Assembly: GCF_014646515.1 (NCBI RefSeq)
Contig: NZ_BMNK01000003.1
Location: forward strand, 639,456-703,455
Direction: 5' to 3'
Length of the DNA stretch: 64,000 nucleotides
DNA from: Nonomuraea glycinis
Lineage (GTDB): Bacteria; Actinomycetota; Actinomycetes; Streptosporangiales; Streptosporangiaceae
Part shown: positions 16,220 to 23,516 of the stretch, piece after piece
How positions within the stretch are numbered: the stretch's first letter is position 1
Layout: every line of letters begins with the position of its first letter
The notes under the pieces: model-generated
What the model was told of the DNA's origin: nothing
Databases searched by the model: none
Seen by the model: the letters and a program-made list of their open reading frames with translations, nothing else
Made by a program: the position numbers and the translations under genes

Positions 16220-17029
16220 GTGGAGCTTCTGCCCATCAGCACCCCGCACTGCCGCGTCGAGCGCGACGGCCACGTCGTGATCGTCACCATGAACCGGCCC
16301 GAGGCGCGCAACGCGCTCTCCTCCGACATGCTGATCGGACTGGCCAGTGCCTGGGCGTACGTCTCGGCGGAGCCGGAGGTCAGGGCCGCCATCCTGACGG
16401 GCGCGGAGGGCACCTTCTGCGCGGGCGCCGACCTCAAGGCCATGGGGCAGCCCGCCGCGGACCCGGAGGTGCGGGCCCGTGCCGCCCAGATCGCCAACTT
16501 CCACTGGAAGGGCCTGCTGCGCGAGGACCTGCCCACCAAGCCGATCATCAGCGCGGTGGAGGGCTACGCGGTGGCCGGCGGCACCGAACTCCTGGTCGGC
16601 ACCGACCTGCGGATCGTGGCGGAGTCGGCCACGCTCGGCCTGTTCGAGGCCAAGCGGGCGCTGTTCCCGATGGGCGGCAGCGCCGTGCGGCTGCCCCGGC
16701 AGATCCCCTACTGCCACGCCATGGACCTCCTGCTCACCGGCCGTGCCGTCACCGCCGCCGAGGCCCTGTCGATGGGTCTGGTCAACCGCGTCGTCCCCGA
16801 CGGCCAGGCCCTTCGGGCGGCCCGCGACCTCGCCGCCGACGTGGCCGCCTCCGGCCCGCTCGCCGTCCAGGCCATCCTGCGCACCTACCGCGACACCCTG
16901 GGCCTGCCGGAGCCGGCCGCCCTCAAGATCTCGGACGACCTCGGCTGGCCCGTCATCGGCTCGGAAGACGCCAAGGAAGGCACCCGCGCCTTCCGCGAAA
17001 AACGCCCCCCGACCTACCAGGGCCACTGA
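16220..17029 (+). CDS. Enoyl-CoA hydratase/isomerase (crotonase family)
   Basis: A 269-residue crotonase. The oxyanion-hole segments GTFCAGADLKAMG and AVAGGTELLVGTDLRI are clear, the latter with a Glu in the place of a catalytic Glu; LFEAKRALFPMGGS follows where the second acidic residue usually lies. GTG 16220 has CGGAGGT 5-6 bases upstream, a strong ribosome site. It is divergent from the five-gene fadD-thiolase-DUF35 operon with the large palindrome between, so it probably adds the hydration step of the same beta-oxidation-like route. Convergent with the nitronate-monooxygenase-type gene, 6 bp apart. Confidence 0.88.
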   Translation: MELLPISTPHCRVERDGHVVIVTMNRPEARNALSSDMLIGLASAWAYVSAEPEVRAAILTGAEGTFCAGADLKAMGQPAADPEVRARAAQIANFHWKGLLREDLPTKPIISAVEGYAVAGGTELLVGTDLRIVAESATLGLFEAKRALFPMGGSAVRLPRQIPYCHAMDLLLTGRAVTAAEALSMGLVNRVVPDGQALRAARDLAADVAASGPLAVQAILRTYRDTLGLPEPAALKISDDLGWPVIGSEDAKEGTRAFREKRPPTYQGH

Positions 17030-17034
17030 CAGCG

Positions 17035-18141
17035 TCAGTCGTCGGTGAGGTGGGCCAGGCGGTCGAGGGCTTGGGCGTACTCCTCGATCAGGGAGTAGAT
17101 GACGTCCTTGGTGGAGCGGACCTGGTTGGTGATGCCGATGATCTGGCCGGCCGGGAAGGTGGCCAGCTCGGCGGCGTCCGAGCGGCCGATGCGGCGCAGC
17201 GCGTCCGAGACCAGCATGAACTGCATGGGCATCGGCAGGGTGCCCGGCGACTCCTGGGCCTCCCAGGCGTCCGTCCACTCGTTCTTCAGGAGCCGGGCGG
17301 GCTTGCCGGTCCAGCTTCTGGAGCGGACCGTGTCGCGGGAGGTGGCCTCCAGGATGCGGCGCTTGGCCATCTCCGGGGTGTCGGCCTCCTCGACGGTCAG
17401 CCACAGGGAGCCGGTCCAGACGCCCTCGGCGCCCAGCGCCATCCCGGCGGCCATCTGGCGGCCGTTGCCGATGCCGCCGGCCGCCAGCACCGGGACGTCG
17501 ACCGCGTCCACGACCTGGGGGATGAGGACCATGGTGGAGATCTCGCCGGTGTGCCCGCCCGCCTCGGTGCCCTGCGCGACCACCAGGTCCACACCGACCT
17601 CCACCTGTTTGAGCGCGTGGCGCGGGGTGGAGGCGAGGGCGGCGACCTTGACGCCGTGCGCGTGGGCCAGGTCGACGACGTCGGCGGGCGGCGGGCCGAG
17701 GGCATTGGCCAGCAGCGCGATCGGGTGCCGGAGCGCGACCTCGACCTGCGGGCGGGCGGTCGCGTCGGTCCAGCCGAGCAGCACCCGCCCGGCGTCGGCG
17801 TCCTGCGACAGCGGCGGCACGCCGTGCGCGGCCAGCAGATTCTCGACGAACGTCCGGTGCCCCTCGGGGATCATCGCCTGCAGGCGGCCGACGAGTTCCT
17901 CGGGGGCGAAGTCCGCGCCCTCGTAGGAGGCGGGCATGACGACGTCCACGCCGTAGGGTTTGCCGTCGACGTGGTCGTCGATCCACGCGAGCTCCGTCTC
18001 GAGCTCTTCAGGGGTGAAGTAGAGAGCGCCCAGCACGCCCATCCCGCCGGCCCTGCTGACGGCGGCGACCACGTCGCGGCAGTGGCTGAAGGCGAAGATC
18101 GGGAGGTCGATTCCGAACATGTCCGTGGCACGGGTCCGCAT
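17035..18141 (-). CDS. Nitronate monooxygenase-family FMN enzyme
   Basis: A 368-residue FMN TIM-barrel protein of the 2-nitropropane dioxygenase/nitronate monooxygenase family (LPIFAFSHCRDVVAAVSRAGGMGVLGA, VVAQGTEAGGHTGEISTMVLIPQVVD, VLAAGGIGNGRQMAAGMALGAEGVWTGS). In mycobacterial sterol regulons, members of this fold act as flavin reductases of CoA-thioester intermediates rather than on nitroalkanes, and two KstR-type boxes stand directly upstream here. Start ATG 18141 (MRTRATDMFG) is preferred; MFGIDLPIF at 18120 is an alternative. The ribosome site is weak. Likely role: a reductive step in steroid/acyl-CoA catabolism; inference from context. Confidence 0.85.
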   Translation of the reverse strand: MRTRATDMFGIDLPIFAFSHCRDVVAAVSRAGGMGVLGALYFTPEELETELAWIDDHVDGKPYGVDVVMPASYEGADFAPEELVGRLQAMIPEGHRTFVENLLAAHGVPPLSQDADAGRVLLGWTDATARPQVEVALRHPIALLANALGPPPADVVDLAHAHGVKVAALASTPRHALKQVEVGVDLVVAQGTEAGGHTGEISTMVLIPQVVDAVDVPVLAAGGIGNGRQMAAGMALGAEGVWTGSLWLTVEEADTPEMAKRRILEATSRDTVRSRSWTGKPARLLKNEWTDAWEAQESPGTLPMPMQFMLVSDALRRIGRSDAAELATFPAGQIIGITNQVRSTKDVIYSLIEEYAQALDRLAHLTDD

Positions 18142-18172
18142 GGCCCGACGATAAGCCGCCGACCCAGCGAAC

Positions 18173-18186
18173 TGCAACGCGTTCTA
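18173..18186 (-). promoter_or_regulatory. KstR-type operator box (proximal)
   Basis: Read on the minus strand TAGAACGCGTTGCA, matching all eight fixed bases of the KstR consensus TnnAACnnGTTnnA. It lies 32-45 bp upstream of the nitronate-monooxygenase-type start codon. Confidence 0.65.
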
Positions 18187-18214
18187 CTCTAGAATCTTTA
18201 GTCGGTACGCTCGA

Positions 18215-18228
18215 TAGAACGTGTTCTA
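18215..18228 (-). promoter_or_regulatory. KstR-type operator box (distal)
   Basis: TAGAACACGTTCTA on the minus strand, a perfect 6-bp-arm palindrome (TAGAAC-N2-GTTCTA) that matches the KstR consensus. Its centre is 42 bp from that of the proximal box, about four helical turns. The stop codon of dprE2 (TAG, 18226-18228) lies inside it. Confidence 0.7.
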
Positions 18229-19044
18229 ACGTGGCATCCGGCGCCAGAGAGCCCGCGGCAGCAGCCGCAGCACGCCGAACGCCGGCCCGAGCGCGCGCGG
18301 CACCCACACCTCGGCCGAGGTCCGAGTGCCGTCCCGCAGCGCCCGCACCGTGGCCACCGCCACCTGCCGGGGCGTCGAGGACAGCGGCGCGGGCGTGAGC
18401 CCCTCGGTCATCCGCCCGATCACGAAGCCCGGCCGTACGATCAGCACCCTGGCCCCCGAGCCGTGCAGGGCGTCGCCGAGCCCCTGCGCGAACCCGTCCA
18501 GCCCGGCCTTGGCGGAGCCGTACACGAAGTTGGCCCTGCGCACCCGCGCGCCCGCGACCGAGGACAGCACCACGAGCGTGCCGTGGCCCTGCGCGCGCAG
18601 CACCCTGGCGGCGTGCAGGCCGACGGACACGTGCGCGCCGTAGTTGACCGCGACGGCCGTCATGGCGGCGGCCGGATCGGCGTCGTAGGCGGCCTGCGAG
18701 CCGAGCACGCCGAACCCCGAGATCACCACGTCGAGATCGCCCACCAGCCGCACCGCCGCGTCGAAGACCTCCTGGTGCGAGCCGGGATCCAACGCGTCGA
18801 ACGGCACGACGTGCACCTCTGCGCCGAGACCGGAGAGCCGGCCCGCCTCAGCCTCAGAGCCCGACCCAGCCTCAGAGCCTGGCCCGCTTCCCGCGCCCGG
18901 CCCGCCGAGGCCAGGGGCGTCGCGCACGGCCAGCACCACCCGGCTCGCGCCCAGCCGCACCAGCAGCCGGACGATCTCCAGGCCGATCTCGCTACGGCCG
19001 CCGAGCAGGAGCACGGTGTCGACCGCGCCCAGAGAGTTCTTCAC
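18226..19044 (-). CDS. dprE2: Decaprenylphospho-beta-D-erythro-pentofuranosid-2-ulose 2-reductase (SDR)
   Basis: A 272-residue short-chain dehydrogenase: NAD(P) motif LLLGGRSEIGLEIV (about 13-26), SSVAG with the catalytic Ser, and YGSAKAG with the Tyr-x3-Lys pair. The SEIG variant of the glycine motif and the position directly after dprE1 identify it as the NADH-dependent partner that reduces the 2-keto intermediate to decaprenyl-phosphoryl-arabinose. GTG 19044 overlaps the dprE1 stop (GTGA) and has AGGAGG inside the dprE1 end. A Gly/Ser/Glu-rich insert (about residues 46-70) is longer than in typical SDRs. Last gene of the DUF3068-dprA-dprE1-dprE2 operon. Confidence 0.88.
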   Translation of the reverse strand: MKNSLGAVDTVLLLGGRSEIGLEIVRLLVRLGASRVVLAVRDAPGLGGPGAGSGPGSEAGSGSEAEAGRLSGLGAEVHVVPFDALDPGSHQEVFDAAVRLVGDLDVVISGFGVLGSQAAYDADPAAAMTAVAVNYGAHVSVGLHAARVLRAQGHGTLVVLSSVAGARVRRANFVYGSAKAGLDGFAQGLGDALHGSGARVLIVRPGFVIGRMTEGLTPAPLSSTPRQVAVATVRALRDGTRTSAEVWVPRALGPAFGVLRLLPRALWRRMPR

Positions 19045-20342
19045 AGGCCGAGCCTCCTGGCCAGGTCGGAGCGGAACAGGCCGGCGGGGTCGGCCTCGTC
19101 CCTGATCCGCCGCCACCGCTGGAGCGACGGGTACATCTCCGCCATCATGTCGGATCGCATCCGGGAGTCCTTGGCCAGGTAGACCCGCCCGCCGGCGCGC
19201 GCGACGAGCTCGTCGAAGCCGCGCAGCAGCTCGCCCAGCCCGCGCTGCCCGGCGGGGACGTCCAGGGCCAGCGTCCAGCCGGGCAGCGGGAACGACAGCA
19301 GCCCGCCGGAGCCGGGGCCGAACCTCTTGAGCACGGGCACGAACGACACCGTGCCGCGCGCCGACAGCGTCCCGACGATCCGGCGCAGCGTCTCCTCCGC
19401 GCCGAACGGCACCACGAACTGGTACTGCACGAAGCCGCGCGGGCCGTACATCCGGTTCCAGCCCTCGACGGCGTCGAGCGGGTGGAAGAACGGCGCGATG
19501 CCCTGCACGACGGTGGCCCGCCGGGGGGCCTTGCGGTACCAGGCCTCGTTGAACGCGCGCACGCTCAGCCCGTTGAGCAGCCCGCCGGGCGCCCGGGCGG
19601 GCGCGCGCACCAGCGTGCGCGGCGCGAAGTCCGAGGTGCCCCGCCGGGCGTGGTCGCCCCTGGTGAGCACGCCGCGCCCCAGCCGCCGCCCCCGGGCGAG
19701 CAGGTCGATCCAGGCGACGGTGTAGCGGTAGCGGTCGTCGCCGCTCGCCATCGCCGCCATCGTCTCGTCCAGGTCGGCGGTCCGCTCGATGTCCACCAGC
19801 ATCCGGGAGCTCTCGACGGGGACGCAGTCGAACGTCGCCTCGGCGATCACCCCGGTCAGCCCCATCCCGCCCACGGTGGCCTGGAAGAGCGGATCGGCGG
19901 GGCTCAGCGTCCTGACCGTGCCGCCGGCGGTCACCAGGGTGAGCGAGCGGACGTGCGCGCCGAAGGAGGAGTCGCGGTGGTGGTTCTTGCCGTGCACGTC
20001 GGCCGCGATGGCGCCGCCGACGGTGACGTGCCTGGTGCCGGGGCTGACGGGGACGAACCAGCCGCGTGGCACCAGCGCCGTCATCAGCTCGTGCAGGCTC
20101 ACCCCGCCGGAGGCGGTCACCCGGCCGTCGTCGAAGGTCCATTTGTCCAGGCCGGTGCAGTCGAGGACGAGGCCGCCGGAGTTCTGCGCGGCGTCACCGT
20201 ATGCTCTGCCGAGGCCGCGCGGCACGACGCCGCGCACCGGCGCGGCGGCGACCAGCTCCGACAGCTCGCCCAGGTCGCGGGGGCGGGCGAGCGTGGCCGG
20301 GGTGGGGGCGGTGCGCCCCCACCCCGTGAGGAACGTGGTCAC
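19041..20342 (-). CDS. dprE1: Decaprenylphosphoryl-beta-D-ribose 2'-oxidase
   Basis: A 433-residue FAD enzyme of the VAO/aldonolactone oxidase type that oxidises the 2' hydroxyl of decaprenyl-phosphoryl-ribose. FAD segments: PRGLGRAYGDAAQNSGG and VTVGGAIAADVHGKNHH (H117-H122). The substrate-site Lys in AKDSR (K391) and VQYQFVVPF are retained. In mycobacterial DprE1 the motif WNICVD contains Cys387, the covalent target of benzothiazinones; here it reads WTLALD with A359. Start GTG 20342 overlaps the dprA stop by 4 bp and gives an N terminus (VTTFLTGWGR) like known DprE1. Slightly shorter than the ~460-residue mycobacterial enzyme. Confidence 0.93.
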   Translation of the reverse strand: MTTFLTGWGRTAPTPATLARPRDLGELSELVAAAPVRGVVPRGLGRAYGDAAQNSGGLVLDCTGLDKWTFDDGRVTASGGVSLHELMTALVPRGWFVPVSPGTRHVTVGGAIAADVHGKNHHRDSSFGAHVRSLTLVTAGGTVRTLSPADPLFQATVGGMGLTGVIAEATFDCVPVESSRMLVDIERTADLDETMAAMASGDDRYRYTVAWIDLLARGRRLGRGVLTRGDHARRGTSDFAPRTLVRAPARAPGGLLNGLSVRAFNEAWYRKAPRRATVVQGIAPFFHPLDAVEGWNRMYGPRGFVQYQFVVPFGAEETLRRIVGTLSARGTVSFVPVLKRFGPGSGGLLSFPLPGWTLALDVPAGQRGLGELLRGFDELVARAGGRVYLAKDSRMRSDMMAEMYPSLQRWRRIRDEADPAGLFRSDLARRLGL

Positions 20343-21244
20343 AGTTGTACGCCCAGCCCCACGAACACGACGAGGGCGACGGCGAAGAGCAGCAGCGGCC
20401 GGTCGCGCACCGCGAGCTCCTCCGGCTCCTCCCCCATCCCCCGGTCGACCAGCAGGTTGTGCCTGAGCACGAGCAGCAGGAACGGGACGATGCTGAGTGC
20501 GTAGAAGACGCCGTCGTGCGCGTTGAGCGCCCACAGGCAGTACGTCACGATCAACGCTCCCGAGCACATGACCCGCACCTGGGCCAGGTAGGCGGGGCTG
20601 TAGGCGGCCAGCGTGGCCCGCGTCCCGCCGTCGCCCTGGGCGCGCAGCTCGGCCTCGCGCTTGCCCGCCACCAGCTGCAGCGCGGCCAGGGACACGACCA
20701 CGAGGAACCAGCCGGTCACCGGCACGTCCACGGCGACGGCCCCCGCGAACGCCCTGACCACGTGACAGGCGGCGACCGCGATCAGCTCGACGACCTCCTG
20801 ATGCTTCAGCCACAGCGTGTACGACAGCGTCAGCACGAGATAGCCGGCCACGACCGCGGGCGACCTCCAGTCACCGGTGAGCGCGGCCACCGCGGGCGCG
20901 AGGAGCATCAGGGCCACCCCGGTCACCCTGGCCAGCCGGACGGAGACCGCTCCCGAGGCCACCGCCCGCGTCCGCTTGCGCGGGTGCAGCCGGTCCGCCG
21001 CCACGTCGGAGGCGTCGTTCAGCAGGTACGTCCCGCTCGCGGCCAGGCAGAAGGCGGCGAAGACGAGCAGCGCCGCGAGCAGGCTGCGGGGGTCGCCCAG
21101 CACCCCGGCGGCCATCGGCGCGGCCAGCACCAGCACGTTCTTCAGCCACTGGCGCGGCCGGGCCGCCTTGATCAGTCCCAGGACGGGCCCCAGGACGGAC
21201 ACGGCCACCGACGGCGGCCGCGCCACGGTCCCGTTCTGGCTCAT
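20339..21244 (-). CDS. dprA: UbiA-family decaprenyl-phosphate phosphoribosyltransferase
   Basis: A 301-residue membrane prenyltransferase with about eight or nine helices. The first Asp-rich motif is NDASDVAADRLHPRKRTRAVASG, which holds the metal-diphosphate site; a second polar stretch, KREAELRAQGDG, carries KRxxE as in phosphoribosyltransferase members. N-terminal KAARPRQWLKNVLV is typical of the Rv3806c group, which moves phosphoribose from PRPP to decaprenyl phosphate. Together with dprE1 and dprE2 downstream it makes the lipid-linked arabinose donor DPA. ATGA overlaps join it to DUF3068 upstream and GTGA to dprE1 downstream, so the four genes are almost certainly cotranscribed and coupled. 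Confidence 0.9.
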   Translation of the reverse strand: MSQNGTVARPPSVAVSVLGPVLGLIKAARPRQWLKNVLVLAAPMAAGVLGDPRSLLAALLVFAAFCLAASGTYLLNDASDVAADRLHPRKRTRAVASGAVSVRLARVTGVALMLLAPAVAALTGDWRSPAVVAGYLVLTLSYTLWLKHQEVVELIAVAACHVVRAFAGAVAVDVPVTGWFLVVVSLAALQLVAGKREAELRAQGDGGTRATLAAYSPAYLAQVRVMCSGALIVTYCLWALNAHDGVFYALSIVPFLLLVLRHNLLVDRGMGEEPEELAVRDRPLLLFAVALVVFVGLGVQL

Positions 21245-22152
21245 GCGACCTTACGCCGGAACATCCAGACGCCCACGACGAGCATGACCACGCCCACGAT
21301 CAGCAGGACGAGCGGGATGGTGGTCCTGATCAGGGTGACCTGGCTCCTGCCGTCGATCGCGCTGTCGACCAGCTCCTGGACGGTCTCGTCGGTCATCTTG
21401 GCGTCGGCGACGAAGGCCTTGGCCCGCTCGGTGCCGTCCTGGCTCTTCAGCACCTCGTGGCGCTGCTGCTCCTGGCGGACCGGCGCGCCGGTGACCGGCT
21501 CGACCCAGTAGGTGTTCGTACCCGAATAGAACCGATCGAGCTGCACGTCGCCCGACTCACCCATGTCGAAGAGCGCGGCCGGCACGTTGCGGGTCTCGGT
21601 CTTGGTCTCCGGCACGACCTGCTCGAACTTGTAGACGTCGAGGCCGTTGACCTTGTCCTCGCCGACGAACCTGGCCTCCAGGGCCTTGCCGGCCGTGGAG
21701 TTGAAGACCAGGTAGGTGCGCTTCTCCATGTCGAAGGGGAACTTGTAGATCTGCCCCTGGAGCTGGACCGGCTCCTTGTCGACGCTGACTCCGCAGCAGT
21801 TGAGGCCGACCCCGGAGCGCTTGTCGAAGGCGCTGCGCCGCTCGCTGAAGCTGATCCCCGGCTTGCTGTTGGTGACGTCGTTCACCGAGGTGAACTCGTC
21901 CCACACCACCCGGTCGCCCACGGCCTCCTTGACGTCGCCGCGGGTGGTGACGGTGATGTCGAGGTCGGCCGTCAGCACCTTGCCGTCGGGGACGCTGAAG
22001 TACTGGGCGCCGGTGGCTTCGAGCTTGCTGATCAAGTAGTAGTCCGCTTTGGCGGCGATGAGCGCCGGCGCCACCTGGAAGCGCACTAGAGGGGCCAGCA
22101 CGATGAGAAAGGCCCCGACGGCGATGAGAACGCTTCCAACGACCCGGTTCAT
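21241..22152 (-). CDS. DUF3068 (PorA-like) membrane protein
   Basis: A 303-residue protein with one N-terminal membrane anchor (about 5-27), a large extracytoplasmic domain and a C-terminal membrane helix (about 275-295) ending in basic RRKVA. The outer domain has VNCC-like paired Cys (LNCCGVSVDKEPVQ) and the WVEPVTGAP segment, both shared with the protein at 26118. It belongs to DUF3068/PF11271, a family named for a PorA porin but of uncertain function in most actinobacteria. First gene of the dprA-dprE1-dprE2 operon, which ties it to arabinan assembly, possibly as a periplasmic accessory or polymer-handling protein. Confidence 0.82.
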   Translation of the reverse strand: MNRVVGSVLIAVGAFLIVLAPLVRFQVAPALIAAKADYYLISKLEATGAQYFSVPDGKVLTADLDITVTTRGDVKEAVGDRVVWDEFTSVNDVTNSKPGISFSERRSAFDKRSGVGLNCCGVSVDKEPVQLQGQIYKFPFDMEKRTYLVFNSTAGKALEARFVGEDKVNGLDVYKFEQVVPETKTETRNVPAALFDMGESGDVQLDRFYSGTNTYWVEPVTGAPVRQEQQRHEVLKSQDGTERAKAFVADAKMTDETVQELVDSAIDGRSQVTLIRTTIPLVLLIVGVVMLVVGVWMFRRKVA

Positions 22153-22268
22153 GGACCCTCCATGTGCAGGTGCACGGATGCCTTTTGGGTGATTAAGTAC
22201 TGAAACGGAGTTCTACTTGCCGGTATGTTATTGCGGCCAGTGACCAACGTCACCAGGGATGCGGAAAC

Positions 22269-23516
22269 GTGACCGAAACAGGTTCTACCTTGTCGGGGAG
22301 TCAGGTCGTCAGCGACCGTCAGACCTCTCTCGACGGCGTTCGCGCCATCGCGGCCTTCGCGGTCCTCGTCTTCCACGTCGCCATGGAAGCCGGCACCGCG
22401 CTGGAGCCCGGCTTTCTGGGCGCGCTGCTGTCGCGGGGCGAGATCGGCGTGCCCATCTTCTTCACGCTGTCCGGCCTGCTGCTCTACCGCCCCTGGGCGG
22501 CGGCCCTGCTGACCGGCTCGCCGGCCCCCGACGTCGGCCGGTACCTGTGGAAGCGGTTCTTCCGGATCATCCCCGCCTACTGGCTGGTGGTGGCGGTGGC
22601 GCTGGTCCTGTGGGGCGAGGCGTACCGCGAGGACCTGTGGACGTGGGCGCAGATGCTGCTCCTGGTGCACACCTACGACGTGAGCCCGTGGTGGTTCGGC
22701 CTCGGCCCCAAGGGGCTCGGCCAGATGTGGAGCCTCGCCGTCGAGCTCACCTTCTACCTCACGCTGCCGCTGATGGCGGCCGCGCTGCGGGCCTTCGCCC
22801 TGCGCGCGGGGCCGGACGTCGCGGCCCGGGCCAAGCGGCTGCTCCTCGGGCTGGCGATCTTCGGCGCGCTCTCGTACGTCTACACGATCTTCGAGTACTG
22901 GCCGGAGTACCGGCCGTGGATGAACGTGTGGCTGCCGCGCTCGTGGACGTTCTTCGTGCCGGGGATGGCGCTGGCGGTGCTGACCGTGTGGGCCGGGGCG
23001 CGACCGGGCAGGGCCCGCCGCCTGAGCGTCGCCCTCGCGTCCTCTTGGGGGTCGCTGTGGCTCATCGCCGGGCTGGCCTACGCCATCGCCGCCACCCCGG
23101 TCACCGGGCCGCGGTTCGTCGGGCTGGGCGGCATCTGGACCGCGTTCTACGAGCAGGCGCTCTACACGCTGATCGCCTTCTGCCTCGTCGCGCCCGCCGC
23201 CGTGGCGCCGGTCGCGCAAGTGCGCCGGATGCTCGGCGGGCGGGTGATGAGCTATCTGGGCCAGATCTCCTACGGCGTCTTCCTCTGGCAGTTCGTGGTC
23301 ATCTACCTCTGGTACGACTTCACCGGCCAGCAGCCGTGGAGCGGCAACCTGCTCTTCAACCTGGCGGCCATCACCGCACTCACCGTGTTGTTGTCCCATT
23401 TCACCTACCGCTATCTCGAAGAGCCCGCCAGACGCCTGATCCGCTTCGTCCCTCATCGGGTCGGGGGCGCCGGGCCCGGCTCGCCGAAGGCCACCGCCTT
23501 GAGGCAGAAGTCCTGA
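22269..23516 (+). CDS. OafA/AT3-family membrane acyltransferase
   Basis: A 415-residue polytopic protein of acyltransferase family 3, with about ten helices. Family features: SLDGVRAIAAFAVLVFHV with the catalytic-type His near residue 36, GEIGVPIFFTLSGLLLYRPW, KRFFRIIPAYW and a late QISYGVFLWQFVVIY. Such enzymes O-acylate surface sugars using acyl-CoA. Lying in the middle of the arabinan-type cluster and divergent from the DUF3068-dprA-dprE1-dprE2 operon, it may decorate the same glycan. Start GTG 22269. The 3' end overlaps the convergent GT-C-like gene by 64 bp, which is unusually long. Confidence 0.88.
   Translation: MTETGSTLSGSQVVSDRQTSLDGVRAIAAFAVLVFHVAMEAGTALEPGFLGALLSRGEIGVPIFFTLSGLLLYRPWAAALLTGSPAPDVGRYLWKRFFRIIPAYWLVVAVALVLWGEAYREDLWTWAQMLLLVHTYDVSPWWFGLGPKGLGQMWSLAVELTFYLTLPLMAAALRAFALRAGPDVAARAKRLLLGLAIFGALSYVYTIFEYWPEYRPWMNVWLPRSWTFFVPGMALAVLTVWAGARPGRARRLSVALASSWGSLWLIAGLAYAIAATPVTGPRFVGLGGIWTAFYEQALYTLIAFCLVAPAAVAPVAQVRRMLGGRVMSYLGQISYGVFLWQFVVIYLWYDFTGQQPWSGNLLFNLAAITALTVLLSHFTYRYLEEPARRLIRFVPHRVGGAGPGSPKATALRQKS

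Noticed and set aside
22153-22268. Short dyads GTGCA-GG-TGCAC and GTGAC-N4-GTCAC between DUF3068 and AT3 genes
   Set aside because: Arms of five bases are expected often by chance in this GC-rich DNA; not strong enough to call an operator.
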